Below, piece by piece: positions 34,301-43,420 of a DNA stretch of 64,000 bases (positions within the stretch are counted from its first letter, which is position 1; every line of letters begins with the position of its first letter). The stretch is taken from NCBI GenBank assembly GCA_021234155.1, contig JAJEKV010000056.1:3827330-3891329 (forward strand). Reading direction: 5' to 3'. Both the position numbers and the translations under genes were made by a program. Source of the stretch: Isoetes taiwanensis (Eukaryota > Streptophyta > Lycopodiopsida > Isoetales > Isoetaceae). A model generated the notes under the pieces. It was given only the letters and a program-made list of their open reading frames with translations. It was not told the origin of the DNA and searched no databases.

Positions 34301-34545
34301 TAATCCTATCAAAACTCTGCCATGCATCTAAATCTATTTGTTTCTTTTCTAATGTCACCAACCTTTGTATGATTTCCGCCTTTTCTCTCTCCACCTTCTC
34401 CATCCTTTTTTGAATTTCCACCTCTGTATCTTCCACCACCGCTTTTCGTTCTTCCACTTTCCCTATCGGCTTCCTTGTTACATTTGCACCACGCTTCGCC
34501 CGGTGTGTTGAGCGCTTCCATCCTCGGTAGTATACCATTCTTCAC
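31311..34545 (-). mobile_element. LINE copy 2 (3'-truncated by the duplication border)
   Basis: Same element as 22745-27035, but starting at GTGTTGATGCC, so the zinc-knuckle end and tail are absent. The RT C-terminal piece reads IGLTVNLEKTKIVIFGTK near 31570. The endonuclease part here is a cleaner frame (33422-32646) and shows IVGDINARTRQEQAQ and VDYVIANEEAIKEIGKM. It contains the same inverted RT core. ORF1 code lies at 34538-33700. Confidence 0.85.
31602..32022 (+). pseudogene. inverted RT core of the LINE, copy 2
   Basis: Identical in protein to copy 1 where both are readable, with the intact start KLRAQGQAGFRPEYSTTDHL. Motifs A (FVDFKKAFDT) and B (GVKQGCPLSPTLF) are present and motif C is missing. 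Both copies share the same inversion borders, so the rearrangement happened before the 6.85-kb duplication. Confidence 0.85.
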
Positions 34546-34870
34546 CCTCGCTCTTGTTGCAAACCACAGCCCTCGAGCTCATTTGGTTGAGTCATACGTA
34601 TGTTGGCTGGCCAGATACTTCTCGCCAGGTCCACAGACCTCGCAACAGCACTTGCACTCTTCACCATGAAATCCAGTTTTCGCTGACCTTAATGCATTCA
34701 GGGCTACCCTGGCATACTCCAACTTCATATGGTATATGCAACAGCAGGTTTCCCTTTCTGATACTTTCTTTATATAAATAGGCTTCAACTTCTCAAAAGC
34801 CTTTAAGCAAACAGGGTGTTCAGGATGTGCCTTTTTGTATTGTTGAAATAGCCTGCGGTGAATAGTGGCC
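34546..34870 (-). pseudogene. Cys-rich domain exon, copy 2
   Basis: Same text as 27036-27365 (IYIKKVSERETCCCIYH, CKCCCEVCG), joined to LINE ORF1 at the same point. The LWRAVV stretch is scrambled here (CTCGAGCTC region), giving a stop. Confidence 0.55.
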
Positions 34871-34904
34871 TTTGGTTAGAAATATTTATGCAATAATAGC
34901 AAGG

Positions 34905-34929
34905 AAGTCGTATTTAATTAAAGTGGGAC
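34905..34929 (+). repeat. left terminal inverted repeat (25 bp)
   Basis: Begins AAGTCGTATTTAATTAAAGT and ends GGGAC. The outer flank is AAGG. Perfect inverted match to 46512-46536. Confidence 0.75.
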
Positions 34930-35169
34930 TCATTCCATTCCCATTTTTTTTTTGAACCGGTTAATTTACATAAAAAGTAGCACCGAGGCAGAAAACTATC
35001 CTTAATTCAAATTTTTGAATAAAACTCAAATGAAAAAGGTCTTTGCAGTTTTCCCCAGTTCATGAAGTCGAGAACAAAAACAATGCAACTGAAACAAAGG
35101 AAATTCATTAAAGTTTGAAACCAAAGATGTAGTTGAAAAAGAATTTTTATTAATAAATTGAACAGATAC

Positions 35170-35720
35170 AATGTATTTTACATCGGACGCAGAGACCATG
35201 GCGGTCTTCTTTGTCACTTCTGATCACATCATCTTGGTAGGTGGTCCACCTTAGGGGATTAACTTGTGGCGCTTCTTCATGCCGTCTGTAAGCCTTGGGG
35301 CAACCTGAAGAGTGTGGAATGCCTCACGTGGAGGTGCCTCTCGGAGCTACCGGCCGACCTGTCCACCGACTTCTCCACTTTCGCCTCCATGACCTTTCAT
35401 CGAATATGCTCCTTCCCCAACCTCCGTGGATGTTATGCAATGCTTGCAATATGCCTTGAGCTTCTGGACTTTCTCTTTGTTCTTCTTTGTTCTTTATTCC
35501 CTGGGGTGTAGCGAGCAACCTCTGAATTCGCGAGCAACCTTGTCCCAAAAGGCGGGCAAGAGTGTAGCGTGGACCGGGATGCGTGCGAGCGGTATTTCTT
35601 CCGCCTTGAGCGGGATCCGTGCCGCTTTGGAGGCGGTCTCGTGATGCTCGGCGGGATCTTTGGCTGGTGTCGGATCGTGCTCGAACCACACGGAGCAAGG
35701 AGAGTATGATTAACAATTAC
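35170..35720 (-). pseudogene. basic C-terminal ORF, copy 2
   Basis: Counterpart of 27672-28208 with several small indels at CG/CHG-rich spots, so the frame is broken (readable blocks: QRSRRASRDR, EAQGILQALHNIHGGWGRSI). Same possible roles as described for copy 1. Confidence 0.4.
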
Positions 35721-35821
35721 GGTGTCATTAGTCAAAGCGTAGAAAAGAAGCGTTGAAATCAAATTACAACGGAGAACATTCATTCCATACAACTGCATCC
35801 AATGGCGTGGGAAGTAGTGTC

Positions 35822-37120
35822 TTTTCGACTCGCGGTCGAGAAAGGCCCATAAAAGTCAAAAGTACAACCATTCTCATTAGAATATGGTTGCATCCAATCA
35901 CACGGAAGCATACAAATGCTTTTGTCAAGCGAGACAACTAGCATGCCTTTCTCGACTCGCGAGTCGAGAAAGTAGAAAGAAACCCAATGTACAAGCATTA
36001 TCATAATAGATTGTACAAGCATTTCATCAACACGACAAGCATGCCTTTCTCGACTCGTGAGTCGAGAAAGGCATCGAAAACTCAATATACAAGTATATTC
36101 ATTACAAAATGGTCAATACATGTGTTCACGTTCGATTACAATATTCACACAATTTGACTATCAAAGCGGGGTCTCTCTTCTTGTTCACCAAAGTATTTGT
36201 CGTCCATAGCTTTCATGATCGGCTTGCTCTCTGGATCGGGTTAGTGAGGCTCGGATAGTTCGTAAAGCACATCGGCGACAAGAATGGCAAAGAGGGATTC
36301 CGCCAAGGCGGGACGAGTCCGAAGGACAACCACCTATCTGTCTCATATTCTTGGTCGATATGGCTTAGCAATGATTGTATTTTTTGCGTTATGATAGCAC
36401 TTGTAGGCGGAGTCATCTATGATCGGCGTGTTGTGTTTGCCAAAGTCTGGAATTGCTCATAAACACGGCCCAAACCTTTTCACCATTATAGGCTTCCCCT
36501 TTGTGATGGCTGGATCGAGGTCCTTCACATGCTCGACCCTTTTCGTTTCCCCAAACGAACTTGAACTTCAAAACTGAAATGCCGAGAACACCAAGAACAT
36601 TGACAATATTTTTCTTTGCCATACAAGACCATATGCCCACTTCGAATCCCCGTGCCAGGCACCAGTCAATAATTTCCTTAGCTCTGGGCCTCGGATACAC
36701 TATTTTATGCTCTGTTTTCACTGGGATCTGCGAGGTGTTAATCTCGGGGACGTCTTTGTCGTGGTATACTGCAGCTAATACTCCATTGACGTCAAATATT
36801 ACAAGCTTGGTGGGACCAGCTGGATCCCAGTTGGAGTTTGGCTCTGACCATATTTCCGGTTCATCGGGATCCAAATGCGGGATCATTAACTTTTCAGGTT
36901 CTTTCTGGCTGTGAGCAGTGTCTTGCTCTGGATTTTCATTCTCATTCTCCTCGCGACGTGAACCGTTGGAATCCATTGACAATGATCCGGACTCGTTGAG
37001 CTCGAATTCCCTGAAATGATGACATCCGGCCGAAGGAACGAGTTTTTCGACTCGCGAGTCGAGAATGACAAGGAAAGGTATTGAAAGAAAGCGAGTTTTT
37101 CGACTTCGCGAAGTCGAGAA
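35822..37120. repeat. palindrome family members in copy 2
   Basis: 35822-35844 (one base pair short), 35948-35971, 36046-36069, 37043-37064 and 37097-37120 (changed centre, CTTCGCGAAG). Same sites as in copy 1. All lie in introns or the downstream region, none in the coding exons. Confidence 0.85.
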
Positions 37121-39958
37121 ACACCGATTAAACAAAGTAAACTCACCTCAATCTCGGGTTTTCAATAATGTTTCGGCAAAGCATTACGGTCCAATCCGAC
37201 ATCCTCGTCTCCGTCAGGTTTGTCTCCCTCGTCCTCGTCGTCTTTACTGCTTCCATTTGTCTTCCTCCCCTTGAAATGCTCATGAAGCAGATCCAAGTAT
37301 GACTGAATGGTTTCAACCATGTCCTTATTTCCAACCACGGATATAGGTTTCATTCCAAACAGCATAGCCCCCTGAGAGAACAGGCCATTCATGTACCACT
37401 CGCATACAATTTGATCTTCCTCGACCAAGCTGGTTATGAAGTACTTGATAACTCTTGGCCGGATAGGAATTCTATGTATAGGACCGGTCGCACCATCCTT
37501 GCTGACCTTGTCCATCGATGGAACATCCTCCATAAACCTGCCCCCTTCCGGGGTTCCATACGCTCTTGAGAGATCATGAACTTGTCGAGATAATGATGCT
37601 CGCTAGACCACCACTTATCCAGGTCTACCGCCGATCTTGAAATCAAAACCAAAACTATGTTGGCAAAGCTTGGTGCCTTCGGCAAGCCAAGTCTGCACTC
37701 ATGATCAAGTTCGTATATGGAGTGCATGATCTTGTTGGTGAAGTTAATATCGCTGCCCATTGGGGAGACAAAGAGTTGTTTGATTGCCCGGCATGCAAAA
37801 GACAAGGAAACCGAAAGTATCCGGTCGGTCATGTCGGATTAACGTCTTGTACCAACGCTCTATGTCAGCTTTGTCATAAAAAGGGTGGGGTCTTGATCAT
37901 ATTGATGGCAAATAGTGCCCACGGGTCCAGTGCGGCCTGGACCACCAAATCCCTTGTGTCCCAAAGTAACCAGAAATGGGGGGAGCTATCGATGCGCCTT
38001 AAATGGGACCACCCGAATCCAAGCTTCCTTTTCAGAATTGCCATAGCACGTTCAGGGAAAGGAAGGGTTTTGACGTTACGCTTCAGCTTGGTGTTGATGT
38101 AGGGTTGACATAGACGGTTCAATTCCTTCATGTCTTCCTCATCATGGGCAGCCTTTTCCTTGTAATAATCAAAATCATGGTATTCATTAGATGCAACGTT
38201 GCGAGAACTCCGTGATGCCTTCTTCTAACTTATGACGCCGCCGCTTTAGGGGCTGTGGCATAATCCTTTGCGTCCCGCAATTTAGAACTCTGGTCTTCCT
38301 CGGTGGGATTGTTCCCTCAAGATTTTGCCTTATAGGTCAAAGCGTTTCTTTGTCCGTGAGGCCCTGTATCCTCTTCATGAACTGCTTGTCAAACAACTTG
38401 GGGTCGGGCCTGCTTGGAAATTCTCCATTCTTTGTCCTTGACTTGCCTCTTGTCCATTGAGCCCATATTTCAGTCCATTTCTCCCAGACCGCCTCAGTGC
38501 TAAGAATGAGGTCGTATTGGTCTGAGAGAGACTCCCTGCCTTTCCTTGGTGTTCTCTTCTTCTTCTTCTCCTCTTCTTCCTCTCCTTCGTCATCTTCCTG
38601 TCCCTCCAGCAGAACATATCTGCATAGTTTCTCAAAGGTCTTCCACTTATCCGAGGGAGCCCTGTTTCCTTTAGGACGCTGAGGACAACCCAATGCTTTC
38701 CACTGTTGCCTAGCGTGTATGATCTGGTCAGGATAAGGGCTGCATTCAGACAATGTACCAATGTCAGAGCATGAAAGTATCTACAAACACCCTCGCTTGG
38801 CATATCTATCCTTGATCCTTTGCGGCACCTCCTTCTCCGTCTGCAATACTTGAGCCGCCCTAACTGAATGCTGACCGTCTACAACCCGAGCCGGACGTCT
38901 TTTCCCTTCAGATCTTCCTCGGACTTCCGGTGAACAACTCAATTGTCGATCTGCTAAAGGTATGACATCCGCGGGCATTGGATCTGCAGCGAGGATGTCG
39001 CACCATCGAGGTTGAGAATCTCCGGCATGTGTGCTGGATTAAATTCCACAATGGTTGAACAAGGCGGCATCTCCGTGCAAACCTTCAGCCGTCTAATGTC
39101 AGCAGCGGCTTGTGTGATATTCCCAACGGATAATCTTGAGCTAGGCGCTCCATTTTACGTGCCCCTCCGAGAAATCCTGATCTGATCATCCGGATCGAGG
39201 TTTGGGGAGTCGACCATATCTTCGTCTCCTTAGATCATCGACTCCTCCCGTGTGGTGTCATCATCCCCATCTTTGTTTTTGGTGGACTTTTTTGTGTATG
39301 AACCACAACATTCCCCCGCAGAGAGTGTTGTAGAGTCTTGACCTGGTAGAAGTGAAGCTCCCCGTATTGAACAGTTTTTCACGACTCGGAAATCTCCATA
39401 CCAAGCTCCTCGGATGTTAGGGTTCCGGCCTCCTTCATCCCTTCGGATCCTTCCACCCAAGGTTTCGACAATTTAAAGGCGCCGCCTTTTTTCGGTGCCC
39501 TTAGCCTTGCTCATGGAAGAGTGAGAAGAATTTGAAAGCGCCAATTTTTGGTGCGATAGAACTTACTCTTCGGCGGGTCCTCGACATGTAGTGTTAAATG
39601 CTTGAATGGCGCAGAGGCGGAGGCGCCAACACCGATTTTCTTGTACTTGTCTCGGAGCTCTTCTTGTCCCTTTGGTGTAGAAGCAGATCTTTCTCCTTCC
39701 CACTTGTCGATACCTCGACATACCACCAAGAATCTGCCATTGTTTCAAGAAGCTCGTCTCCGGTCCCTCGATGACGAAGAATGGAGTTGACCCGGTGATC
39801 ACCGGTGAGTCCGAGGTGAATGCCGCAAGAAGAAACGGATGGATCGGTTAAGGTATTCCGACAAAGAAAAACCTCGAGCTCACAGGGTGTTTGTCTTCTT
39901 CTTCTTCTTTTTGTGGCGAAGCATCCCCTCCGGCGCCTCGCTTCTTGGACGGAGTCAT
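36185..39958 (-). CDS. ParB-like + DNA-methyltransferase-like + FCP1/NIF-like fusion gene
   Basis: Probable start at 39958 (MTPSKKRGAGGDASPQKEEE). Then TPFFVIEGPETSFLKQWQIL and KGQEELRDKYKKIGVGASAS; about 350 codons in, the ParB-like block: NITQAAADIRRLKVCTEMPP, STIVEFNPAHMPEILNLDG, RVVDGQHSVRAAQVLQTEKE (DGQHxxxAA is the ParB/sulfiredoxin hallmark). An acidic Lys/Glu linker follows. The methylase-like part has TPPF and YDKADIERWYKT near 37880, the place of the (D/N/S)PPY motif IV, and later CEWYMNGLFSQGAMLFGMK, which aligns with DPFxGxGTTxxAAxxLGR of N4/N6 methylases; both motifs are changed, so activity is doubtful. After a 136-bp intron comes an FCP1/NIF HAD domain: FDVNGVLAAVYH (DxN instead of DxD), VYPRPRAKEIIDWCLARGFE, IIDDS. 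Likely end is KYFGEQEE near 36185 or a further exon. Frameshifts are frequent. The joined reading across the intron keeps phase. Confidence 0.6.
37011..37146 (-). other. 136-bp intron holding two palindromes
   Basis: Donor AG|GTGAGT follows the acidic EGDKPDGDEDV exon. Acceptor CATTTCAG precedes GGAATTCGAG. Joining the exons gives codons ..L-R-L-R-E-F-E-L-N-E.. without a frame change. The same intron in copy 1 is 29506-29641, also 136 bp. Two copies of the CTCGACTCGCGAGTCGAG palindrome fill much of it and are damaged in this copy. Confidence 0.75.
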
Positions 39959-40337
39959 TTCTATATGCCCTCTCATCCTCTTCGGACGACTCTGTAAATT
40001 AAGTTTCCTCCGCGCGTTGTGAGTTTTAGGACTGCATGTAAAAAAGATCGGGCGTGTTCTTTAATTTGAAGTTAAGGACATGCAATCATTTATGAAAAAA
40101 AGCGGGCTAAGGGTACAGCACGGTCGGCTTTAGCCCGCCCAAACACTATTTCGAAATTGAATCACATCAAGGGACTAAGTGAGTGGAGCGTAGTTTATCT
40201 TCCCTGCGGCATTGGGGAACTTCGAGGTCGGAGGGGATCATCGGCCGTGGCGACTTCGGGAATGGCGCCAGCGACGGTAAGCGCAATGGCGCTTTGCATA
40301 TGTGTGTTTTTCCTGACCGCGCGTCCTATTGCAAGCA
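39959..40337. promoter_or_regulatory. putative divergent promoter region
   Basis: Only about 380 bp separate the likely start of the leftward gene (39958) from the first credible exon of the rightward gene (40338). It contains a short inverted pair, GCGGGCTAA at 40100 and TTAGCCCGC at 40129, which can form a hairpin. No clear TATA box. Assignment rests on gene layout only. Confidence 0.35.
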
Positions 40338-40559
40338 GTTGAATTGATCGATGAGCACGGAGCTAAGGTAGGAAGCGGAGAGGAGCTGCCAGACACCGGA
40401 ACTCTACACTGCGGCGCCATGGAAAGGGGATACGCGAGAATCGCAGTGATACGAGTAATAGATGCGAATACACTCTTGAAGAGACCCCATGAAGAAGCAA
40501 AAGACTCGGGTGAGGCTGCGGGATCCGTGATATGGCCCAAGGAATTACCGCGTGAAGAG
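40338..40559 (+). CDS. exon similar to plant DUF8039 (CACTA-type transposon domain)
   Basis: The exon lies between a 3' splice site (TTGCAAGCAG) and a donor (GAAGAG|GTGAGT). It encodes VELIDEHGAKVGSGEELPDT, HCGAMERGYARIAVIRVID and GSVIWPKELPREE. The layout resembles DUF8039 of plant transposon proteins: a value such as VAxG, then LHGxPxxxGYxxVxVxxV, then a WPK near the end. It probably is the N-terminal part of the rightward gene whose DUF7869 region starts near 43.4 kb. The exon at 43421 shows the same style of module (MVFAEGIITAVDPFDSV, ERLGDEHLG). Frame is intact here; recognition is from memory. Confidence 0.4.
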
Positions 40560-40849
40560 GTGAGTTTGAGAGATGCCTATGTTATTTCGCTTGTAGAACA
40601 TGCCGTATGTGTTTAAATAATGGAACTGCCGATAAGCTCGACGGAGTTCAAGTGTTTCCTTGTCCAAAGATTTTCGGCTTCCAGAGATGATTTACTCTCT
40701 AGGTTGAGAGATGCTCGGCAAGGAAACATTGGATCGGGGGTAAAGAACAGTTCCGTTTTAGGTCTGTTTTTCCATGGACTGTTTACTTGGAATGTTGTAC
40801 ATAGATCAGGCTAGGACTAAGGCCCAGGAGATGCGGTTCAAATGCATCC

Positions 40850-42130
40850 TCTTGTAGTTAGTCGGAGGGGCCTCCACCCTGTCCGAACCACTCCTCTTCG
40901 CAATATTCGAGGAAGATGGTTCGAAGGAGAGTGGCTCAGACAGGCTAGAGGCACTTGGGACTAAAAACAGGAGAATAGAAAGTGCAGTACTTGTAGAGAA
41001 TGCAAGCCTTGGCTTCCTCTGTGGTTTCCCTGTGGTTAGTTGTAGAGGCCTCCACCCAGTCCGAGCCCCTCCCCTTCGCACTATTCGACGAAGATGGTTC
41101 GAAGGAGAGTGACTGGACGGGTCGAGGCCCTTGCTACCTGAACATGTGAGAATTGGCTGGCTAAGGGATTCTCGACTTGCGAGTCGAGAATGCTTGGCTT
41201 CCTGTCTACATTCTCGACTCGCAAGTCGAGAATGCCTTGGCCATCCAGAACTCCGGTTAGTACACATGGAGTGCCGGTTGGGTAAGGCATTCCCGACTCG
41301 CGAGCCGAGAATGCATACAGCAAGCTCTGTGGAATGCATGCATTCTGCGACCACACACAGGAGAATTGGGTTGCTAAGAGTTGGCCTGCAGACAGTAAAA
41401 AACACTTCCCTTCGCAATGTCCGAGGAAGATAGAAGGAGAGTGTTTAAGACTGTCTGCAGGCCAGCTCTAGAGTGCACTAGAGCCTGCGTTTTCTCGACT
41501 CACGAGTCGAGAAAGCAGCCAGCAACTCTGTGGTTAGTCGCCGAGGCCTCCACCCAATCAGAGCCCATCCCCTTCGCAATATTCGGCGAAGATGGTTCGA
41601 AGGAGACGGTCTTTGATTGGGTAGAGGCCACTGCGACCACACACAGGAGAATTGGGTTGCTAAGAGTTGGCCTGCAGACAGTCAAAACCACTTCCCTTCG
41701 CAATGTCCGAGGAAGATAGAAGGAGAGTGGTTGAGACTGTCTGCCCAGGGCCAGCTTCGAATGCACAGAACTGCGTTTCACCGACTCCGCAGTCGAAAGC
41801 CGGCCCCACGGTGGTTAGTCATGGGAGGCCTCCACCCGGTCCGGGTTCCCCTCTTCGCAATATTCGATGAGCATGGTTGAAGGAGAGTGGCTCGAGACTG
41901 GGTGGAAAGCACCTCGACTTACACAAAGAGCCATGGGGGTATCACACATTCGACTCCACGGAAGTCGAGAAGGTCAGCAGGAGGTTCTAAAGAATGTGAA
42001 GACATTGGGTAGGCGGGCAATCCCGTCATGAAGTCGAATCCCTCAACACATAGCTTGATCCGAGTGTACCTCCCTCTTCTCGCCCTCGGAAAGTCGAGAA
42101 GTTCGACTTCATGAGTCGAAAGAAGGCCTA
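40850..42130. repeat. array of hairpin modules and palindromes
   Basis: Four modules (about 40857-40955, 41036-41130, 41531-41630, 41814-41911) each contain GAGGCCTCCACCC, CTTCGCAATATTCG, AAGATGGTTCGAAGGAGAG and a return arm resembling GGGTGGAGGC, so each can fold back on itself. Two further modules (41365-41470 and 41640-41765) have GGCCTGCAGACAGT and its inverted copy ACTGTCTGCAGGCC around TTCGCAATGTCCGAGG. Between them lie palindromes of the CTCGACTCGCGAGTCGAG family at 41169-41190, 41211-41232, 41290-41311 and 41491-41514, with decayed ones near 41780, 41948, 42076 and 42101. No gene fits. It sits between the two divergent coding parts of the large element, probably in an intron. Confidence 0.75.
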
Positions 42131-43420
42131 CTTCCTTATTTGTTGGCAAGCTGAAGTATTCTCAACTTCGCCACTCCCTTCTGCATGTCTCCCTGCGGTG
42201 GATTTCTTTGTGAGTTAGAAATGGAGATTACGTAGGAAGCAATTCCTATTGCGAATTCTTCTTTGGGAGAAAGACATTCCTAGTTATTTTTACTTAATGC
42301 TCGCAATATCTTACTTCCTAACACCGGTCTCGATGATTTCTCTCTCGGTTGCTTGCTACTATAACCACTATTCTCACTTGTGCATGTACAATGTATTCAA
42401 TTCAACCACAAGCAAGAAAAAGATAACAAAAAACAGAAAACAATACAAAGATTATTAAGATTAATGAGAAAACAGAGAAAAGTGGAGAACAGTACAGAGA
42501 AAAGTGGAGAACAGAACAGAAAAATGAGATTAAAAAAGGGTATGATATTACAAAAACATACCTGGAAGATTTCTGGATGAGGAGGAGGCTTCCGACTTCG
42601 ATTCCATGTGGGTATAGTCGTTGACAAAGCGTGAATAAGGATTTGTCGGGCTGTAAATTGTATCAGGGATTAATAAGAGCCTCTAACAACAGAATATAAG
42701 AAAAAATGCACTAAAAGACTTACAGAAAACTAAAAAGCAGCACAAAAAAGGGCCTCACTTTCTTCTCGGTGATGCCCGCTCGAACAATGAACTGCTTGAG
42801 AACCCGGTATTTGGGCGCGCCCCGATCGGTCGACCAAAAGCTCTTTTGTCATAAGATGGTATTTGGAATCGCTCGGTTTGATCAATCGCCTGATCGGTAA
42901 AAGCGGGACGCCCTAAGGAAACGAGGAGCTCGGAAGACCCGATCCGGAAAAACAGGGGAGGAAGAATGGTGGGGAGAGGAAGAGGGTGCGATTAATTCTG
43001 GCTGCACCCTCGACCCTCGTAAAAGTGCAATAATATACTTACATCGCGTGTGGGCCATGCCCTCCATGGCGATGGCGGTGCGGATTCTTGGCGCGGGCCC
43101 GCGGTTTCAGACCTCTGAAGAGGCGCCACGTGGCCATGCCAAGATATGAAAGGGTTAGTTATATGTTTATATATGTTGTCTTATGTATTTAATAAGGTTT
43201 CAATGGTTGAATAGTATCAATGGTATATATGGTTACAATGTTCACATATGGTTTAGAATGAGTGTGGTTGTATGCTTTAATATGGTTATATGATTTTAGT
43301 TAATATGGTTGTATGATTTAATATGGTTATATTTAATATGTTTGTATGGTTTTATATGGTTCATATGGTCATATTTGTGGTGTTTGGGGCTATATGGTTT
43401 TAATGTGAGCTTTTTCATTC
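42131..43420. other. intron-like AT-rich DNA with simple repeats
   Basis: An A-rich stretch with GAGAAAAGTGGAGAACAG repeated lies at 42470-42520. From 43150 to 43400 many units of TATATGGTTATATGATTT form a degenerate minisatellite. It ends in TTTTTCATTCAG at 43420, a good 3' splice site. No supported gene. Confidence 0.55.

Larger units (their letters stand above)
31311..38162 (+). repeat. 6.85-kb direct duplication, copy 2
   Basis: Partner of 23813-30662. Copy 2 continues to the right into the 5' part of the ParB-methylase-FCP1 gene, while copy 1 continues to the left into the 3' end of the LINE. The arrangement is therefore A-B-c-B-D with a 648-bp spacer c. Confidence 0.95.

Noticed and set aside
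23813-38162. The two 6.85-kb repeats as LTRs of a giant retroelement
   Set aside because: No TG..CA ends, no primer site or polypurine tract in the 648-bp spacer, and the repeats start and end inside a LINE and a gene.
36185-39958. ParB/methylase gene as bacterial or phage contamination
   Set aside because: A GT-AG intron in phase, eukaryotic FCP1 domain and eukaryotic transposons on both sides argue for nuclear DNA.
43309-43420. Membrane-like N-terminus (YLICLYGFIWFIWSYLW) of the DUF7869 gene
   Set aside because: It is translation of the TATATGGTT minisatellite and lies before a good 3' splice site.
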